This document shows positions 8,809 to 17,698 of a stretch of 64,000 nucleotides of DNA, piece after piece. Under the pieces are notes generated by a model. The model made no database searches. It was not told where the DNA came from and was given only the letters and a program-made list of their open reading frames with translations. The number at the start of each line of letters is the position of its first letter. Position 1 is the first letter of the stretch. This DNA is from Planotetraspora kaengkrachanensis. GTDB taxonomy: Bacteria; Actinomycetota; Actinomycetes; Streptosporangiales; Streptosporangiaceae. The position numbers and the translations under genes were made by a program. The stretch lies in contig NZ_BONV01000035.1 of assembly GCF_016862895.1 (NCBI RefSeq), positions 62,001 through 126,000 of the forward strand, in the 5' to 3' direction.

Positions 8809-9420
8809 TCACGCAAGCGTTCTGCGCAGGGTGCCGAGGGCCAGGGTGATGGCGGCCTCGGCGGCGTGGGTCTCCCGCAGCGCGTCGAGCATCACGAAGT
8901 CGTGGATGATCCCCTGGAAACGTACGGCGGTCACCGGCACCCCGGCCTGCCGCAGCTTGTTGGCGTACGCCTCGCCCTCGTCGCGCAACACGTCGGCCTC
9001 GCCGGTGATGACGAGCGCCGGGGGAAGCCCCTTCAGCTGCTCGACGGTGGCGCGCAGGGGCGAGGCGGTGATCTCGGCGCGTTGCGCCGGGTCCGTCGTG
9101 TACTGGTCCCAGAACCACTGCATGCCGTCCCGGCGCAGGAAGTACCCTTCCGCGAACTGGTGGTAGGAGTCGGTGTCGAACGACGCGTCGGTGACCGGGT
9201 AGAACAGCACCTGCTGGACGAAGGCCACGTCGCCGCGCTCCTTGGCCATCAGGGTCACGGCGGCGGTCATGTTGCCGCCGACCGAATCGCCGGCGATCGC
9301 GATCCGCGCCGTGTCCAGCCCCTTGGCCGCCCCATCGGTGACGATCCACCTGGCGAACCGGAGGAGTTCGAGAGGACGCGGGCCAGCCTGCGGCGCCTGA
9401 CCGCCAACGTGTCGGCCCGG
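8809..9420 (-). pseudogene. Remnant of an alpha/beta hydrolase (HSL-type esterase)
   Basis: Read leftward, the frame gives RFARWIVTDGAAKGLDTARI, then a GDSVGGN nucleophile elbow (catalytic Ser at about 9285), YPVTDAS, the acid-residue region VITGEADVLRDEG and the catalytic His in FQGIIHDF. This is the C-terminal 200 residues of a hormone-sensitive-lipase-type esterase, normally 300-340 residues long. The N-terminal half with the HGGG oxyanion hole is missing: upstream the frame becomes unrelated sequence and meets a stop near 9495. An ATG at 9270 lies after the nucleophile, so no functional start is apparent. I read it as a 5'-truncated pseudogene. Confidence 0.7.
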
Positions 9421-9608
9421 ACGGCGTCCCTGCGCTGAAGAACCTCGTCGACGGCCGTGCCGTCGAATTGCGCTGCCCCCCGCAGGGCGTGCTCATGTCG
9501 ACCAGGCATCATCGTTGCTGACGACGGAGTGGATCGGTTTCTTCTGTTGGACAACTCAATCCGGTCGCGCAGAACGCCGATATGGATCTCGTAGTGAGAG
9601 GCAGAACG

Positions 9609-10640
9609 ATGGAGTACCGCACCTTGGGAGGCACCGGCACAGTGGTGTCCTCGCTGTGCCTGGGCACGATGACTTTCGGCAATGAGAGCAGCGAGGAGGT
9701 GTCGCATGCTCAGCTCGACCGGTTCGTCGAGCGCGGGGGCAACTTCATCGACACCGCCAATGTGTACTCCCGCGGATTGTCCGAGGAGATCATTGGTCGC
9801 TGGCTGGCGGCCCGGCCGGGCGTACGGGATCAGCTCGTCATCGCGACGAAGGGCCGTTTTCCGATGGGGGGCGGGCCGAATGACGCGGGCCTGACCCGCA
9901 CCAACCTGTCTCGGGCGTTGGAAGCGAGTCTGCGGCGGCTCGGGGTCGAGGCCGTCGACCTCTACCAGGCCCACGCCTGGGATCCCCTGACCCCGATCGA
10001 GGAGACGCTCGGCTTCTTCGACGACGCGGTGCGTGCCGGCAAGATCCGCTATGCGGGCGTCAGCAACTTCCTCGGCTGGCAGTTGCAGAAGGCGGCGCTG
10101 CTGACGCAGTTCCGTGGGCTCGCGCCGATCGTGACGCTGCAGCCCCAGTACAACCTGTTGGTGCGTGACATCGAGTTCGAGCTGGTCGACGTGTGCCGTA
10201 ACGAGAACATCGGGATCCTGCCGTGGTCGCCGTTGGCCGGTGGCTGGTTGACCGGGAAGTACGCACGTGACCATGTGCCGACCGGGGCGACTCGGCTCGG
10301 CGAGGACCCTCAGCGTGGCATGGAGGCCTATGCCCCGCGCAACGCGCAGGAGCGCACCTGGCAGGTCATCGACACGGTGCGCCAGGTCGCCGAGGCGCGG
10401 GGCGTGTCCATGTCACAGGTGGCGCTCGCCTGGGTGGCCGACCGGCCTGCGGTCACGTCGGTGATCCTCGGCGCACGCACGCTCGAACAACTCGACGACA
10501 ACCTCGGCGCCGCCGGGTTGCACCTGTCCGAGAAGGAGACGGACCTGCTCGCCGAGGCCAGTTCGCCGATCGCGTCGGTGTATCCGTACGGCGCACCAGG
10601 CATCCAGCAGCGCTCGCGTGCCCTGAACCCGCTCAATTGA
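9609..10640 (+). CDS. Aldo/keto reductase
   Basis: This 343-residue NAD(P)H-dependent AKR shows the family landmarks: LGGTGTVVSSLCLGTMTFG at the N-terminus, FIDTANVYSRGLSEEIIG with the catalytic Asp and Tyr, VIATKGRF with the Lys, the VDLYQAHAWDP active-site His, and the C-terminal cofactor loop VTSVILGARTLEQLDDNL. It belongs to the YajO/Tas-like oxidoreductases that reduce aldehydes and ketones; the substrate is not deducible. ATG 9609 is favoured by GAGAGG at 9596-9601 with 7-nt spacing, over ATG 9582. It converges with a histidine kinase gene. Confidence 0.9.
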   Translation: MEYRTLGGTGTVVSSLCLGTMTFGNESSEEVSHAQLDRFVERGGNFIDTANVYSRGLSEEIIGRWLAARPGVRDQLVIATKGRFPMGGGPNDAGLTRTNLSRALEASLRRLGVEAVDLYQAHAWDPLTPIEETLGFFDDAVRAGKIRYAGVSNFLGWQLQKAALLTQFRGLAPIVTLQPQYNLLVRDIEFELVDVCRNENIGILPWSPLAGGWLTGKYARDHVPTGATRLGEDPQRGMEAYAPRNAQERTWQVIDTVRQVAEARGVSMSQVALAWVADRPAVTSVILGARTLEQLDDNLGAAGLHLSEKETDLLAEASSPIASVYPYGAPGIQQRSRALNPLN

Positions 10641-10652
10641 TCAAGGGTTCAC

Positions 10653-10666
10653 GCGGTGGTCACCGC
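10653..10666. terminator. Short palindrome between convergent genes
   Basis: GCGGTG at 10653-10658 and CACCGC at 10661-10666 form a perfect inverted repeat in the 27-bp gap between the convergent AKR and histidine kinase genes. It may act as a bidirectional terminator, but the 2-nt centre makes a long hairpin doubtful. Confidence 0.3.
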
Positions 10667-10667
10667 A

Positions 10668-12077
10668 CTAGCCGGGGGGAGCGGGATCGGTAGGGCCGCT
10701 CGCCGATGGCGCACACGGAAGGCGAAGGACGAAGTGTGCGCCGCGGGAGCTGTCCTCGATCCGCAGGGTCCCCCCTGCGGCCTCGGCGATCTGGCGCGCG
10801 ATCGCCAGGCCCAGTCCCGTTCCTCCGGCGCCGCGGGATCGGTCGCTGTCGAGCCGGGTGAACCGCTGGAACACCAGCTCGCGGTTGTCTGGATCGATGC
10901 CGGGCCCGTCGTCGACGACCTCCAGCACCGCGGCGCCGTACGGCGTGCGTTGATCGCCGCACTGGCCTCCCGGCTCGTGCCGCACCGTGACGGCGACCAT
11001 GGTTTCGGCGTGCCTTTCGGCATTGTCGAGAAGGTTGGTGACCACGCGAGCCAGCTGTGACCGGTCGCCGATCACCACGGCGCCGGGTCCGAGTGAGTAC
11101 TCGATCCTTTTCGCCCGATCGCGGCGGATCCGGCACTCGGCGACGAGTTCTGCCAGGTCGATCAGGTCGCGTGCGCCCGGCACCCCGGCGTCCAGGCGTT
11201 CGAGGGTCAGCAGATCCTGCACGATCGCCTGCAGCCGGTCCACGCTGACGAGAACGCTGCGCACCACCGTGGCCACACTGGTCTCCTCGGGTGCGTGCAG
11301 GGCGTCCTCCAACTCGGCTCGCATGGCGGCCACCGGGCTGCGCAGGTCGTGGGAGGCGTTGGAGAGGAACTGACGCAGGTGTCGCAGGGTGGTGTCCAGC
11401 CGGCTCAGGGTGCGGTTGACACTTTCGGCCATGTCGTGAATCTCGTCATCGGCGGCCGGCACCGGCACCCGGCGGTGCGGAGCGGCCGCGTTGATCTCCT
11501 CGAGTTCGGCTCGGATGGCCTTCACCGGCCTGAGGGATGCCCGGGCGTTGCGCCGGCCGAGGTAGGTGATGGCCGCGGCGAGTGCCAGCGCGCTCCCTCC
11601 CACCGCCCCGGCGAGCCGCGGGTCGACCCACGGAGGGATCGAGGGGGAGGAACTGTAGACGAGCCATCTCTCGCCGGCGCGGTGGGCCCATTGCGCGACG
11701 ACGATGTCGCAATCGCCAGGTGGGAAGACTCCGCCGCACACGACGGAGGTGGCGCTGTTCTTTCCGTCGGGAGTGAATGTCGCCATGGCCGGCTTGCCCT
11801 GCAGCTTCGAGGTCGAAGCGACCACCCGACCCTGTGGGTCGACGACCTGGATGTTGCGTCCCGGACGTTCTGCAAGGGGGTAGCCCAACCGGCCCCGCTC
11901 CATTTCCACGGCCACGCGGCCACCGGCCGAGGTGATCTCCTCAGTGGCGTCCGCGACGGCGAAACGGTTGATGGCGATCATGAGGACTATGGCGAGCAGG
12001 GAGCAGAGCAGGCCCGCCACTACGCCGGCGAACAGCGTGATGCGGGTCGTAATGGGCAATTGGTATCGCGTGCTCAT
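10668..12077 (-). CDS. Sensor histidine kinase (paralogue of the divergent kinase)
   Basis: The 469-residue membrane sensor kinase has an N-terminal transmembrane helix (about 12-35), an extracytoplasmic domain of about 110 residues with a Cys pair in VVCGGVFPPGDC, a second transmembrane helix, a HAMP-like linker, HisKA with the phospho-acceptor His in FLSNASHDLRSP, and HATPase_c with NLLDNAERHA, VDDGPGI and GTGLGL. ATG 12077 is used because residues encoded further upstream are not kinase-like. No response regulator lies next to it. It is back-to-back with a clear paralogue starting at 12230, and the 152-bp gap must hold both promoters. Confidence 0.9.
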   Translation of the reverse strand: MSTRYQLPITTRITLFAGVVAGLLCSLLAIVLMIAINRFAVADATEEITSAGGRVAVEMERGRLGYPLAERPGRNIQVVDPQGRVVASTSKLQGKPAMATFTPDGKNSATSVVCGGVFPPGDCDIVVAQWAHRAGERWLVYSSSPSIPPWVDPRLAGAVGGSALALAAAITYLGRRNARASLRPVKAIRAELEEINAAAPHRRVPVPAADDEIHDMAESVNRTLSRLDTTLRHLRQFLSNASHDLRSPVAAMRAELEDALHAPEETSVATVVRSVLVSVDRLQAIVQDLLTLERLDAGVPGARDLIDLAELVAECRIRRDRAKRIEYSLGPGAVVIGDRSQLARVVTNLLDNAERHAETMVAVTVRHEPGGQCGDQRTPYGAAVLEVVDDGPGIDPDNRELVFQRFTRLDSDRSRGAGGTGLGLAIARQIAEAAGGTLRIEDSSRGAHFVLRLPCAPSASGPTDPAPPG

Positions 12078-12229
12078 CCAAAACGGCCCCTCTGGCCAGT
12101 GGAACACATAGCCCGGGGAGTGCCGGCAAAGGGCCCCGCCTACGGTTAAGGCCTGGTCAAGGCCACCCCCTGCGCAGAGGGGACATACGCCACGTGCTGG
12201 ACTGGTCACGGGAAAGGGGGCCCAGGTCA

Positions 12230-13615
12230 GTGAGCATTCGGCGGTATACGGAGAGAGCTCGCCTGATGCTGTTTCTCGGCGTAGCGGTGGCATTGCTCAG
12301 CACGCTCATGTCCGGGATGGTCATGTTCATCGTCCATCGCCTGGCGACTGAGTCGCGCACGGCCACCGTGACCGGGATGGCGACCGAGGTCGCTTCTCTC
12401 ATCCCCCGGGGAGAATTACGAAATCCGATCTCCGATCAGGTGATTCCCTACGTCCAGGTGCTCGATTCACAGCGGAGGGTCATCGCCTCCACCGTGGACT
12501 TGCGCGGACGGCCGCCCATCGCGAGCTTCCTGCCCGCCAACACCGAGAGCGAGCGGACCGAGGTCATCTGCGGCAGGGCCATCCCGGCAGGGGAGTGCGC
12601 CCTGGTCGTCGCCGTCATAGCCACCGACAGCGGCAACACGTGGACCGTCTACGGCGCCGCACCGGCAGTCCCCTTCTACGTCGATCCCCTCCTGGCGTTG
12701 CTACTGGTCGCCGGCACGGTGATCATCGTCGGCCTCATCGTCTTCGCCAGCTATCGGATCATCGTCGGATACATCGAGCCGGTGAGACTCATCCGGGCCG
12801 AGCTGGGTCACCTGCGACCCACACGGTTGAGCGAACGGGTCCCGGTGCCGTCACGCTCCTACCGGGAGGCCCATGATCTGGCGACGACGGTGAACAGGAC
12901 GCTGGATCAGCTGCAGGCCATGATGGAGCGGGAGCGTCAGTTCACCTTCGACGTCTCTCATGACCTGCGCAACCCGATCACCGCGATGCGAACAGAGATC
13001 GAGGATGTGCTGCTCGCCCCGGACGAGGTTGACGTGGTCAAGCTGGGTTCGACCCTGCTCGCCGATCTGGACAGGTTGCAGGCGATCGTGTCCGACCTTC
13101 TCATGCTGGCGAAGCTGGACGCCGGGGCGCCCACGACCTGCCAGTGGGTCGACCTGGCGGAGCTCGCCACCGCCGAATGCGCTCGCCGGTCCGGCAAACA
13201 GGTCATTTGTGAGGCCGCCCCGGGAGCGGTGGTGAAAGGCGATCGGGGACGGCTCGCGCGGCTGGTCAACAATCTGGTCGCCAACGCCGAACGGCATGCG
13301 AGTTCCAAGGTCACCGTCCGGGTGTCCCGTCAGGGCGGCGATACGGGGTCAGACGCGGGCACGGCGGTGCTCGAGGTCATCGATGACGGCGAGGGGATAG
13401 CCCCTGGCGATCGTGAGACGGTCTTCGAGCGTTTCGTACGGTTGGAGGCCGGGAGGAGGAAGGATTCCGGCGGCACCGGCCTCGGCCTTCCGATCGCCAG
13501 ACAGATCGCGGAAAGTCACAGCGGCACGCTGACGATCGAAGACAGCGACAGGGGCGCTCACTTCGTCCTGCGGATCCCCCTCCGATCGGCGAACGTCGAC
13601 ACCGAACCGGCCTGA
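12230..13615 (+). CDS. Sensor histidine kinase (divergent paralogue)
   Basis: The 461-residue protein has the same architecture as its divergent neighbour: transmembrane helix, extracytoplasmic sensor with a matching Cys pair (VICGRAIPAGEC) and a shared WxVYxxxPxxPxxVDP end, second transmembrane helix, HAMP, HisKA (FDVSHDLRNPITAMR) and HATPase_c (NLVANAERHA, IDDGEGI, GTGLGL). GTG 12230 is the preferred start, with purine-rich GGAAAGGGGG upstream at 12211-12220; GTG 12194 and ATG 12266 are alternatives. No response regulator is adjacent, so both kinases are orphans here. The pair looks like an old duplication, with similar but clearly diverged sensors. Confidence 0.88.
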   Translation: MSIRRYTERARLMLFLGVAVALLSTLMSGMVMFIVHRLATESRTATVTGMATEVASLIPRGELRNPISDQVIPYVQVLDSQRRVIASTVDLRGRPPIASFLPANTESERTEVICGRAIPAGECALVVAVIATDSGNTWTVYGAAPAVPFYVDPLLALLLVAGTVIIVGLIVFASYRIIVGYIEPVRLIRAELGHLRPTRLSERVPVPSRSYREAHDLATTVNRTLDQLQAMMERERQFTFDVSHDLRNPITAMRTEIEDVLLAPDEVDVVKLGSTLLADLDRLQAIVSDLLMLAKLDAGAPTTCQWVDLAELATAECARRSGKQVICEAAPGAVVKGDRGRLARLVNNLVANAERHASSKVTVRVSRQGGDTGSDAGTAVLEVIDDGEGIAPGDRETVFERFVRLEAGRRKDSGGTGLGLPIARQIAESHSGTLTIEDSDRGAHFVLRIPLRSANVDTEPA

Positions 13616-13678
13616 ACGCTGAGTGTCGCCCGTCCCTGTGCCGAGTCCGGAAGTCACAGCACGCACGGCGGGGTCGCG

Positions 13679-14125
13679 TCAGGGCACGACGGTGACGGGC
13701 CACCGGCCGGCGCGGACGAGGCGGATCGCCACCGAGCCGATGAGGCGGTGGGCGGCCTGAGTTGACGCGCCCACGACCACTGTGTCGGCTTTGACCTCGT
13801 TGCTCACCCTGATCAGGGCGGATGCGGGGTCACCGCGTTCGGACCTGAAGCTGTACGTGACCGGCTGATAGGCGGACCCGGCCTTCTCTATCCGCTCGCG
13901 TAGGTCGGCGAGCACGCCCTCGCCGGCCTCGATGGCCAACACGGTCGCGTCGGGCAGGAACGGCGTCATCGTGCTCGTGCCGACGACCAACACGAAGATC
14001 AACCTAAAGCCCTGGCGACGGGCGAGCCCCCAAGCGTAGGCGACCGCGCGGAGCGAGGTATCCGAGCCGTCGACCCCGACGACGATCACCCCCGGCCCAT
14101 CGGCGCCCATCTCGAAGTCGCTCAT
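13679..14125 (-). CDS. Universal stress protein (UspA family)
   Basis: This single-domain 148-residue USP starts its core with VIVVGVDGSDTSLRAVAYAWG and ends with VVVGASTQAAHRLIGSVAIRLVRAGRWPVTVVP. The C-terminal ATP-binding motif of the family (G-2x-G-9x-G-S/T) is only partly kept: the second glycine is Thr here while the GS pair is present, so nucleotide binding is uncertain. USPs are cytoplasmic stress-response proteins. The start is the only well-placed ATG. It faces the preceding kinase gene convergently. Confidence 0.88.
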   Translation of the reverse strand: MSDFEMGADGPGVIVVGVDGSDTSLRAVAYAWGLARRQGFRLIFVLVVGTSTMTPFLPDATVLAIEAGEGVLADLRERIEKAGSAYQPVTYSFRSERGDPASALIRVSNEVKADTVVVGASTQAAHRLIGSVAIRLVRAGRWPVTVVP

Positions 14126-14291
14126 GGCACGACACTATGGCCGCTTCAGATGTCATCTTCACTCAGGGTGCTTCCGCCGCATCGGCGGCGGGAGGTCGGT
14201 GCAGCGTTCGAACGCGATCCTGAAACAGCGATCCCTGCCTTGCCGCTCACGTACGGCGCCGAGGTATTCGAGCGTGTGCAGAGCCGATCGA

Positions 14292-15209
14292 TCAGCGATG
14301 GGCCGTTGCAATGAGGCGCCGCAGTGCCGCCTGGGCGGGTGGGCCCCACGTGGCCTTGCCGCCTGGGCGGCCGCGGACGCCGGCTTCTCCGATATGGATG
14401 CCGCCGAGGGCGCGGCGTACCGCCCATCCGCGGGCGCGGCGCAGGGTCGCGGCGTCCGGGGCCGGCTGGTAGGCGTCATGAAAGCGGTCGGCGGCGCCGT
14501 CCGGCAGCAGGCTCCAGGCGGCGGCGAGGTCGCCGGCCGGATCGCCCGCGAAGAGGTCGCCGAAGTCGATCACGCCGCAGATGGTGCCGTCCGCGGTGAG
14601 GACGTTGGCCGGATGCAGGTCGCCGTGGAGCCATAGCGCCGGGCCGGCCCAGTCGGGCGCGGCGACGGCGTCGTCCCAGACCGCGCGGACGGCGTCCGGG
14701 TCGGGGATCAACCCCATCTCGGTGGCCGAGGCGAGCCCCTTGACGAACCCCTCGGAGTAGTCGGCCAGCGGCCCTCCGCGGTCCCGGCCGGCGGGCGCCT
14801 GATCGGGGGCGGGCTGGTGCAAAGCCGTCAGGAAGGCGGCCAGGACGTCGGCCGCCTCCGCAGCGCGCGTGACGGGGGCGCGGTCGGCAGGCTCCCCCGG
14901 CACCCACGTGGTGACGATCCAGGGTCGTGGAAACAGAGCGGAGGGCTCGCCGAGCCGCTGCGGGACCGGAACCGGCAGAGGAAGGCGCGGGGCGAGGACG
15001 GGCAGCCAGGTGTGCTCTTTACGCAGCAGCGCGTCCGCAGACTGCGTCGCCCAGGGCAATCGGACGGCGAGGTCGTCACCGAGCCGCCAGAGCTGGTTGT
15101 CCCAGCCACGCGCGCCGAGCCGCAACGGGCGATCGGCCAGGTCGGGGTGCTGGTCGCGCAGCAGATCCCGCACGAGCTCCGCGCTGATCTCGATCTCGGT
15201 GTGAGTCAT
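14292..15209 (-). CDS. Aminoglycoside/macrolide phosphotransferase-family kinase (APH)
   Basis: This APH-fold protein of 305 residues carries the catalytic loop WLHGDLHPANVL and the metal-binding VIDFGDLFAGDP; the N-lobe ALVRLPW-like segment (LAVRLPWATQ) lies near residue 50. The family phosphorylates small-molecule hydroxyls (antibiotics, homoserine, choline and others), and resistance cannot be assumed. ATG 15209 begins MTHTEIEISAELVRDLL, a typical N-terminus of this subfamily. It is monocistronic in appearance; a 287-bp gap upstream shows no gene. Confidence 0.88.
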   Translation of the reverse strand: MTHTEIEISAELVRDLLRDQHPDLADRPLRLGARGWDNQLWRLGDDLAVRLPWATQSADALLRKEHTWLPVLAPRLPLPVPVPQRLGEPSALFPRPWIVTTWVPGEPADRAPVTRAAEAADVLAAFLTALHQPAPDQAPAGRDRGGPLADYSEGFVKGLASATEMGLIPDPDAVRAVWDDAVAAPDWAGPALWLHGDLHPANVLTADGTICGVIDFGDLFAGDPAGDLAAAWSLLPDGAADRFHDAYQPAPDAATLRRARGWAVRRALGGIHIGEAGVRGRPGGKATWGPPAQAALRRLIATAHR

Positions 15210-15496
15210 GCGGAGCAACAGTAACCGGATGGCGGCCCGCCCGTTTCCTCCCCGGTTCAAGGCTTCAGGCCTGGGAGCCGGTCCCGGCCGCCAGCAGCTC
15301 GGGCCGCGCGAACGAACGTCGCTCAAGCCGGCCTCTACCAGGACGGCAACCACTGACCAGCGTAGGTGTGCGTCCGCTGGTAACGCTCCAGCACTCCGGG
15401 TCCTCCACCCCGCATGATCGACTCGGTGGCGTCCTCAGGGAGCGTCGACATGCGGCTTGATCCGGACGGATGATCAATAGGCGCCCGCAGGGTCGA

Positions 15497-16900
15497 TCAG
15501 AAGTCGAACTGCTCCAAATGAATGCGGCGATCAGGCACACCGGCGCGACGTAGGGCATGCCGGGCCGCGGTCGTCATCCCGGCGGGACCGCACAGGTACA
15601 CGTCGTGCATGGCCAGGCTGGGAATGAGGGCCCTCAGTGACCGTCCGGTCAGCGGTACGGCACGGCCGCGCCGTGATCCGGGTGTCTCGTCGACGGTGTA
15701 AAGGACCTTGGCGCCCCGCGCTGCCGCGATGGCGTCCAGCTCGTTGCGCAGGACCAGGTCCTCGTCCCGGCGAGCCAGGTAGACCAGCGTCACCTGGCCC
15801 GGCAAGGTCTCGAAAAGCGCGCGCAGCGGGCTGATGCCCACGCCACCGCCCACCAGCAGCACCTGGGGACGCCGCCGGCGAGCCGCGGTCAGCGCGCCGT
15901 ACGGACCCTCGGCCCACACCCGGACACCGGGCCGCAGACCGGCGAGCGCGCGGCTGTGGTGACCGACCGCCTTTACGGTGATCCGCAGGAAGCGGGGGTT
16001 GGGCGGAGCGGATAACGAGTAGGGATTCGCGGTCCACCACAAGCCCCGAGTCAGGAATCGCCAGCGGAAGAACTGCCCGGGCTCGGCGCCTAGCTCGCGC
16101 AGGTGCTCGCCGATCAGGTAGGCCGACACCACGCCGGGCGACTCCCTGCGGATCTCGGCCACCGTGAGACGGTGACGCAGACCCCGGCGCACGGGCGTGA
16201 GGAAGCGATACCAGATCAGCAGGATGGTGGCAGACACGTAAAGAGCCAGCCACAGGGCTGTGGCCAGTTGGTCGCCGAGAAAGTCCGGCCCGAGCAACTG
16301 GTGCCCGTATGCCAGAAAGATCCCGGCATAGGTGACGAAATGCAGGTAATGCCAGAGCTCGTAGGGCAGCCGGCGCCGCACCTTCCGGACCGAGACGATC
16401 CCGACGCCGACGAGGAGCGCCAGACCGACCGTCGCCTCCGGCAACTCGGGCCCGTCCACGATCAGTCCCACGGAGTTGCCCAGCAGGCCCGCTCCGGAGC
16501 CGTCGACGCGGGCAGCGGTCGCGAAAACCATGTGCGCGAGCGAGAGCACGATCGTGTGCCGGGCGATCACCGCGTGCCAGCGGGCCAGGCGGTCAGAGCC
16601 GATCCCCCGGTCCAGCAGCGGCGTCCGCGACACCAGCGTCACGAGAATCGCGCAGGCATATCCGGCGAGCAGGCCGGTGAGCCGGCCCGCCCAGGCGAGC
16701 CAGCCGTCCAGCCCGTTCACCGAGCCCATCCCCGACCAGCATCCGGAGGTCGCGGCGATGGCGCCTCCGGCGATCAGGATGAGCACGACCAGCGGATGCG
16801 CGTGCGGCGCCGCTGCCCGTTCAGGCATCCTGCGCCGCCTGGGCGCGGTGGGAACGGCTTTGCCGTCGTGAACGGGTCGCACGGCCGCGGCGTTCCTCAC
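15497..16900 (-). CDS. Ferric reductase-like transmembrane flavoprotein
   Basis: The 467-residue protein has about six membrane helices with paired histidines (RWHAVIARH, LAHMVF, ELWHYLHFVTYAG, YGHQL) that would hold two b-type haems. A ferredoxin-NADP reductase-like C-terminal half follows, with NPYSLSAPP (flavin), VGGGVGISPLRALFE (pyridine nucleotide) and YLCGPAGM. It should pass electrons from NAD(P)H across the membrane through FAD and haem to an extracytoplasmic acceptor (metal or quinone). Its start overlaps the DUF305 stop by 4 bases (16897-16900), so the two are co-translated. FMN-binding partner proteins often found with this family are not seen here. Confidence 0.88.
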   Translation of the reverse strand: MRNAAAVRPVHDGKAVPTAPRRRRMPERAAAPHAHPLVVLILIAGGAIAATSGCWSGMGSVNGLDGWLAWAGRLTGLLAGYACAILVTLVSRTPLLDRGIGSDRLARWHAVIARHTIVLSLAHMVFATAARVDGSGAGLLGNSVGLIVDGPELPEATVGLALLVGVGIVSVRKVRRRLPYELWHYLHFVTYAGIFLAYGHQLLGPDFLGDQLATALWLALYVSATILLIWYRFLTPVRRGLRHRLTVAEIRRESPGVVSAYLIGEHLRELGAEPGQFFRWRFLTRGLWWTANPYSLSAPPNPRFLRITVKAVGHHSRALAGLRPGVRVWAEGPYGALTAARRRRPQVLLVGGGVGISPLRALFETLPGQVTLVYLARRDEDLVLRNELDAIAAARGAKVLYTVDETPGSRRGRAVPLTGRSLRALIPSLAMHDVYLCGPAGMTTAARHALRRAGVPDRRIHLEQFDF

Positions 16901-17514
16901 TGCCCGACGCCTTCGAGCCCGGTGAGCTCACCCGCGTGAGCCTCGGCCATCGTCGCGGCGAACGCCCTGGTGTCCGCGTCGGCCCCCGCGTCCTGCTCTC
17001 CCCGCGCCACCAGCACGGACTGCCTGAGGAAGTCGCGCGCGTGCTGGGCGAAGAGCCGGTCGAACGCCGCGCCGTCGGCCGCGTTGATCACTTCGAGATC
17101 GGCCGCCGTCACCATGCCCGGCATGTTGTGTCCCTCGTGCACGTTCACGTACGGCGTGCCTGACCGGTCGAGCAGGCGGTGCAGGCGCCCCAGCTCGGCG
17201 CGATGCGCGGCGCCGAGGGTCTTGGACAACGACACGATCTCCGGGTTGGAGGTCTTGTCCAGGGCCAGATCGAAGAGCCGCACGGCCTGCTCGGTCATCG
17301 GGATCATCAGTTGCAACCATGCGACGTCGGTCGCGTTGAAGGAGTCCGACGAGGTGACCGCTGGTGCCGGCGCGCCGCCCGGAATCGGCTGTACGGCCTG
17401 CGCCTGCGCTGCCAGATGGCTCGAATGGGCGGCCGGCCCGGCGGCGACGCACCGCGTGACGAGCAACACCGTGACCGCTGCGAGGATCGGCGCACCGATC
17501 GTGCCCGCTCGCAT
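16897..17514 (-). CDS. Secreted DUF305-like protein lacking the usual His pairs
   Basis: The 205-residue protein has a signal peptide (ILAAVTVLLVTRCVAAG), a short Ala/Pro linker and an all-helical DUF305-type domain. DUF305 proteins normally carry MIPHH and a second HH motif. Here the first reads MIPMTEQAVRLF and the corresponding second region is QHARDFLRQSVLVARGE, so both canonical His-His motifs are lost, although other His and Met residues remain (HEGHNMPGM). Metal binding may therefore differ. It is sandwiched by 1-nt and 4-nt junctions between a 60-residue membrane protein and the ferric reductase-like gene, which suggests a shared redox or metal role outside the membrane. Confidence 0.75.
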   Translation of the reverse strand: MRAGTIGAPILAAVTVLLVTRCVAAGPAAHSSHLAAQAQAVQPIPGGAPAPAVTSSDSFNATDVAWLQLMIPMTEQAVRLFDLALDKTSNPEIVSLSKTLGAAHRAELGRLHRLLDRSGTPYVNVHEGHNMPGMVTAADLEVINAADGAAFDRLFAQHARDFLRQSVLVARGEQDAGADADTRAFAATMAEAHAGELTGLEGVGQ

Positions 17515-17515
17515 G

Positions 17516-17698
17516 TCAGCTCCTCTCGCCAGGGGCGCTCGGATCTCGGAAGAAGCGAGGCCCAGATGCGGTGGCCGTGCCGGTCACGGACACCAAGCCG
17601 GCGCCCAGCAATGCGGCGAGCGCGCCGACGGCCATGACACGGCCGGCTCGACGTGCTTTGCCACCGGATGCGACGGCGCGCGGGACAGTCTCACTCAT
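17516..17698 (-). CDS. 60-residue single-pass membrane or exported protein
   Basis: This short gene (MSETVPRAVASGGKARRAGR at the start) encodes a basic N-terminal segment, one hydrophobic helix (VMAVGALAALLGAGLVSVTG) and a short tail with FFRDPSAP. It ends one base before the DUF305 start codon, so it is the first gene of a three-gene operon. It may be a signal-peptide-only small exported protein or a single-pass partner of the redox complex. I do not recognise a family. Confidence 0.6.
   Translation of the reverse strand: MSETVPRAVASGGKARRAGRVMAVGALAALLGAGLVSVTGTATASGPRFFRDPSAPGERS

Noticed and set aside
6248-9496. A 1082-codon open frame on the minus strand
   Set aside because: It lies opposite rph and the hydrolase remnant, has Arg/Gly/Ala/Pro-rich composition with no family-like segment, and is explained by GC-biased codon positions in rph.
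14292-15209. Calling the APH-fold gene an aminoglycoside resistance gene
   Set aside because: The catalytic motifs define the fold only, and the family includes many kinases for ordinary metabolites.
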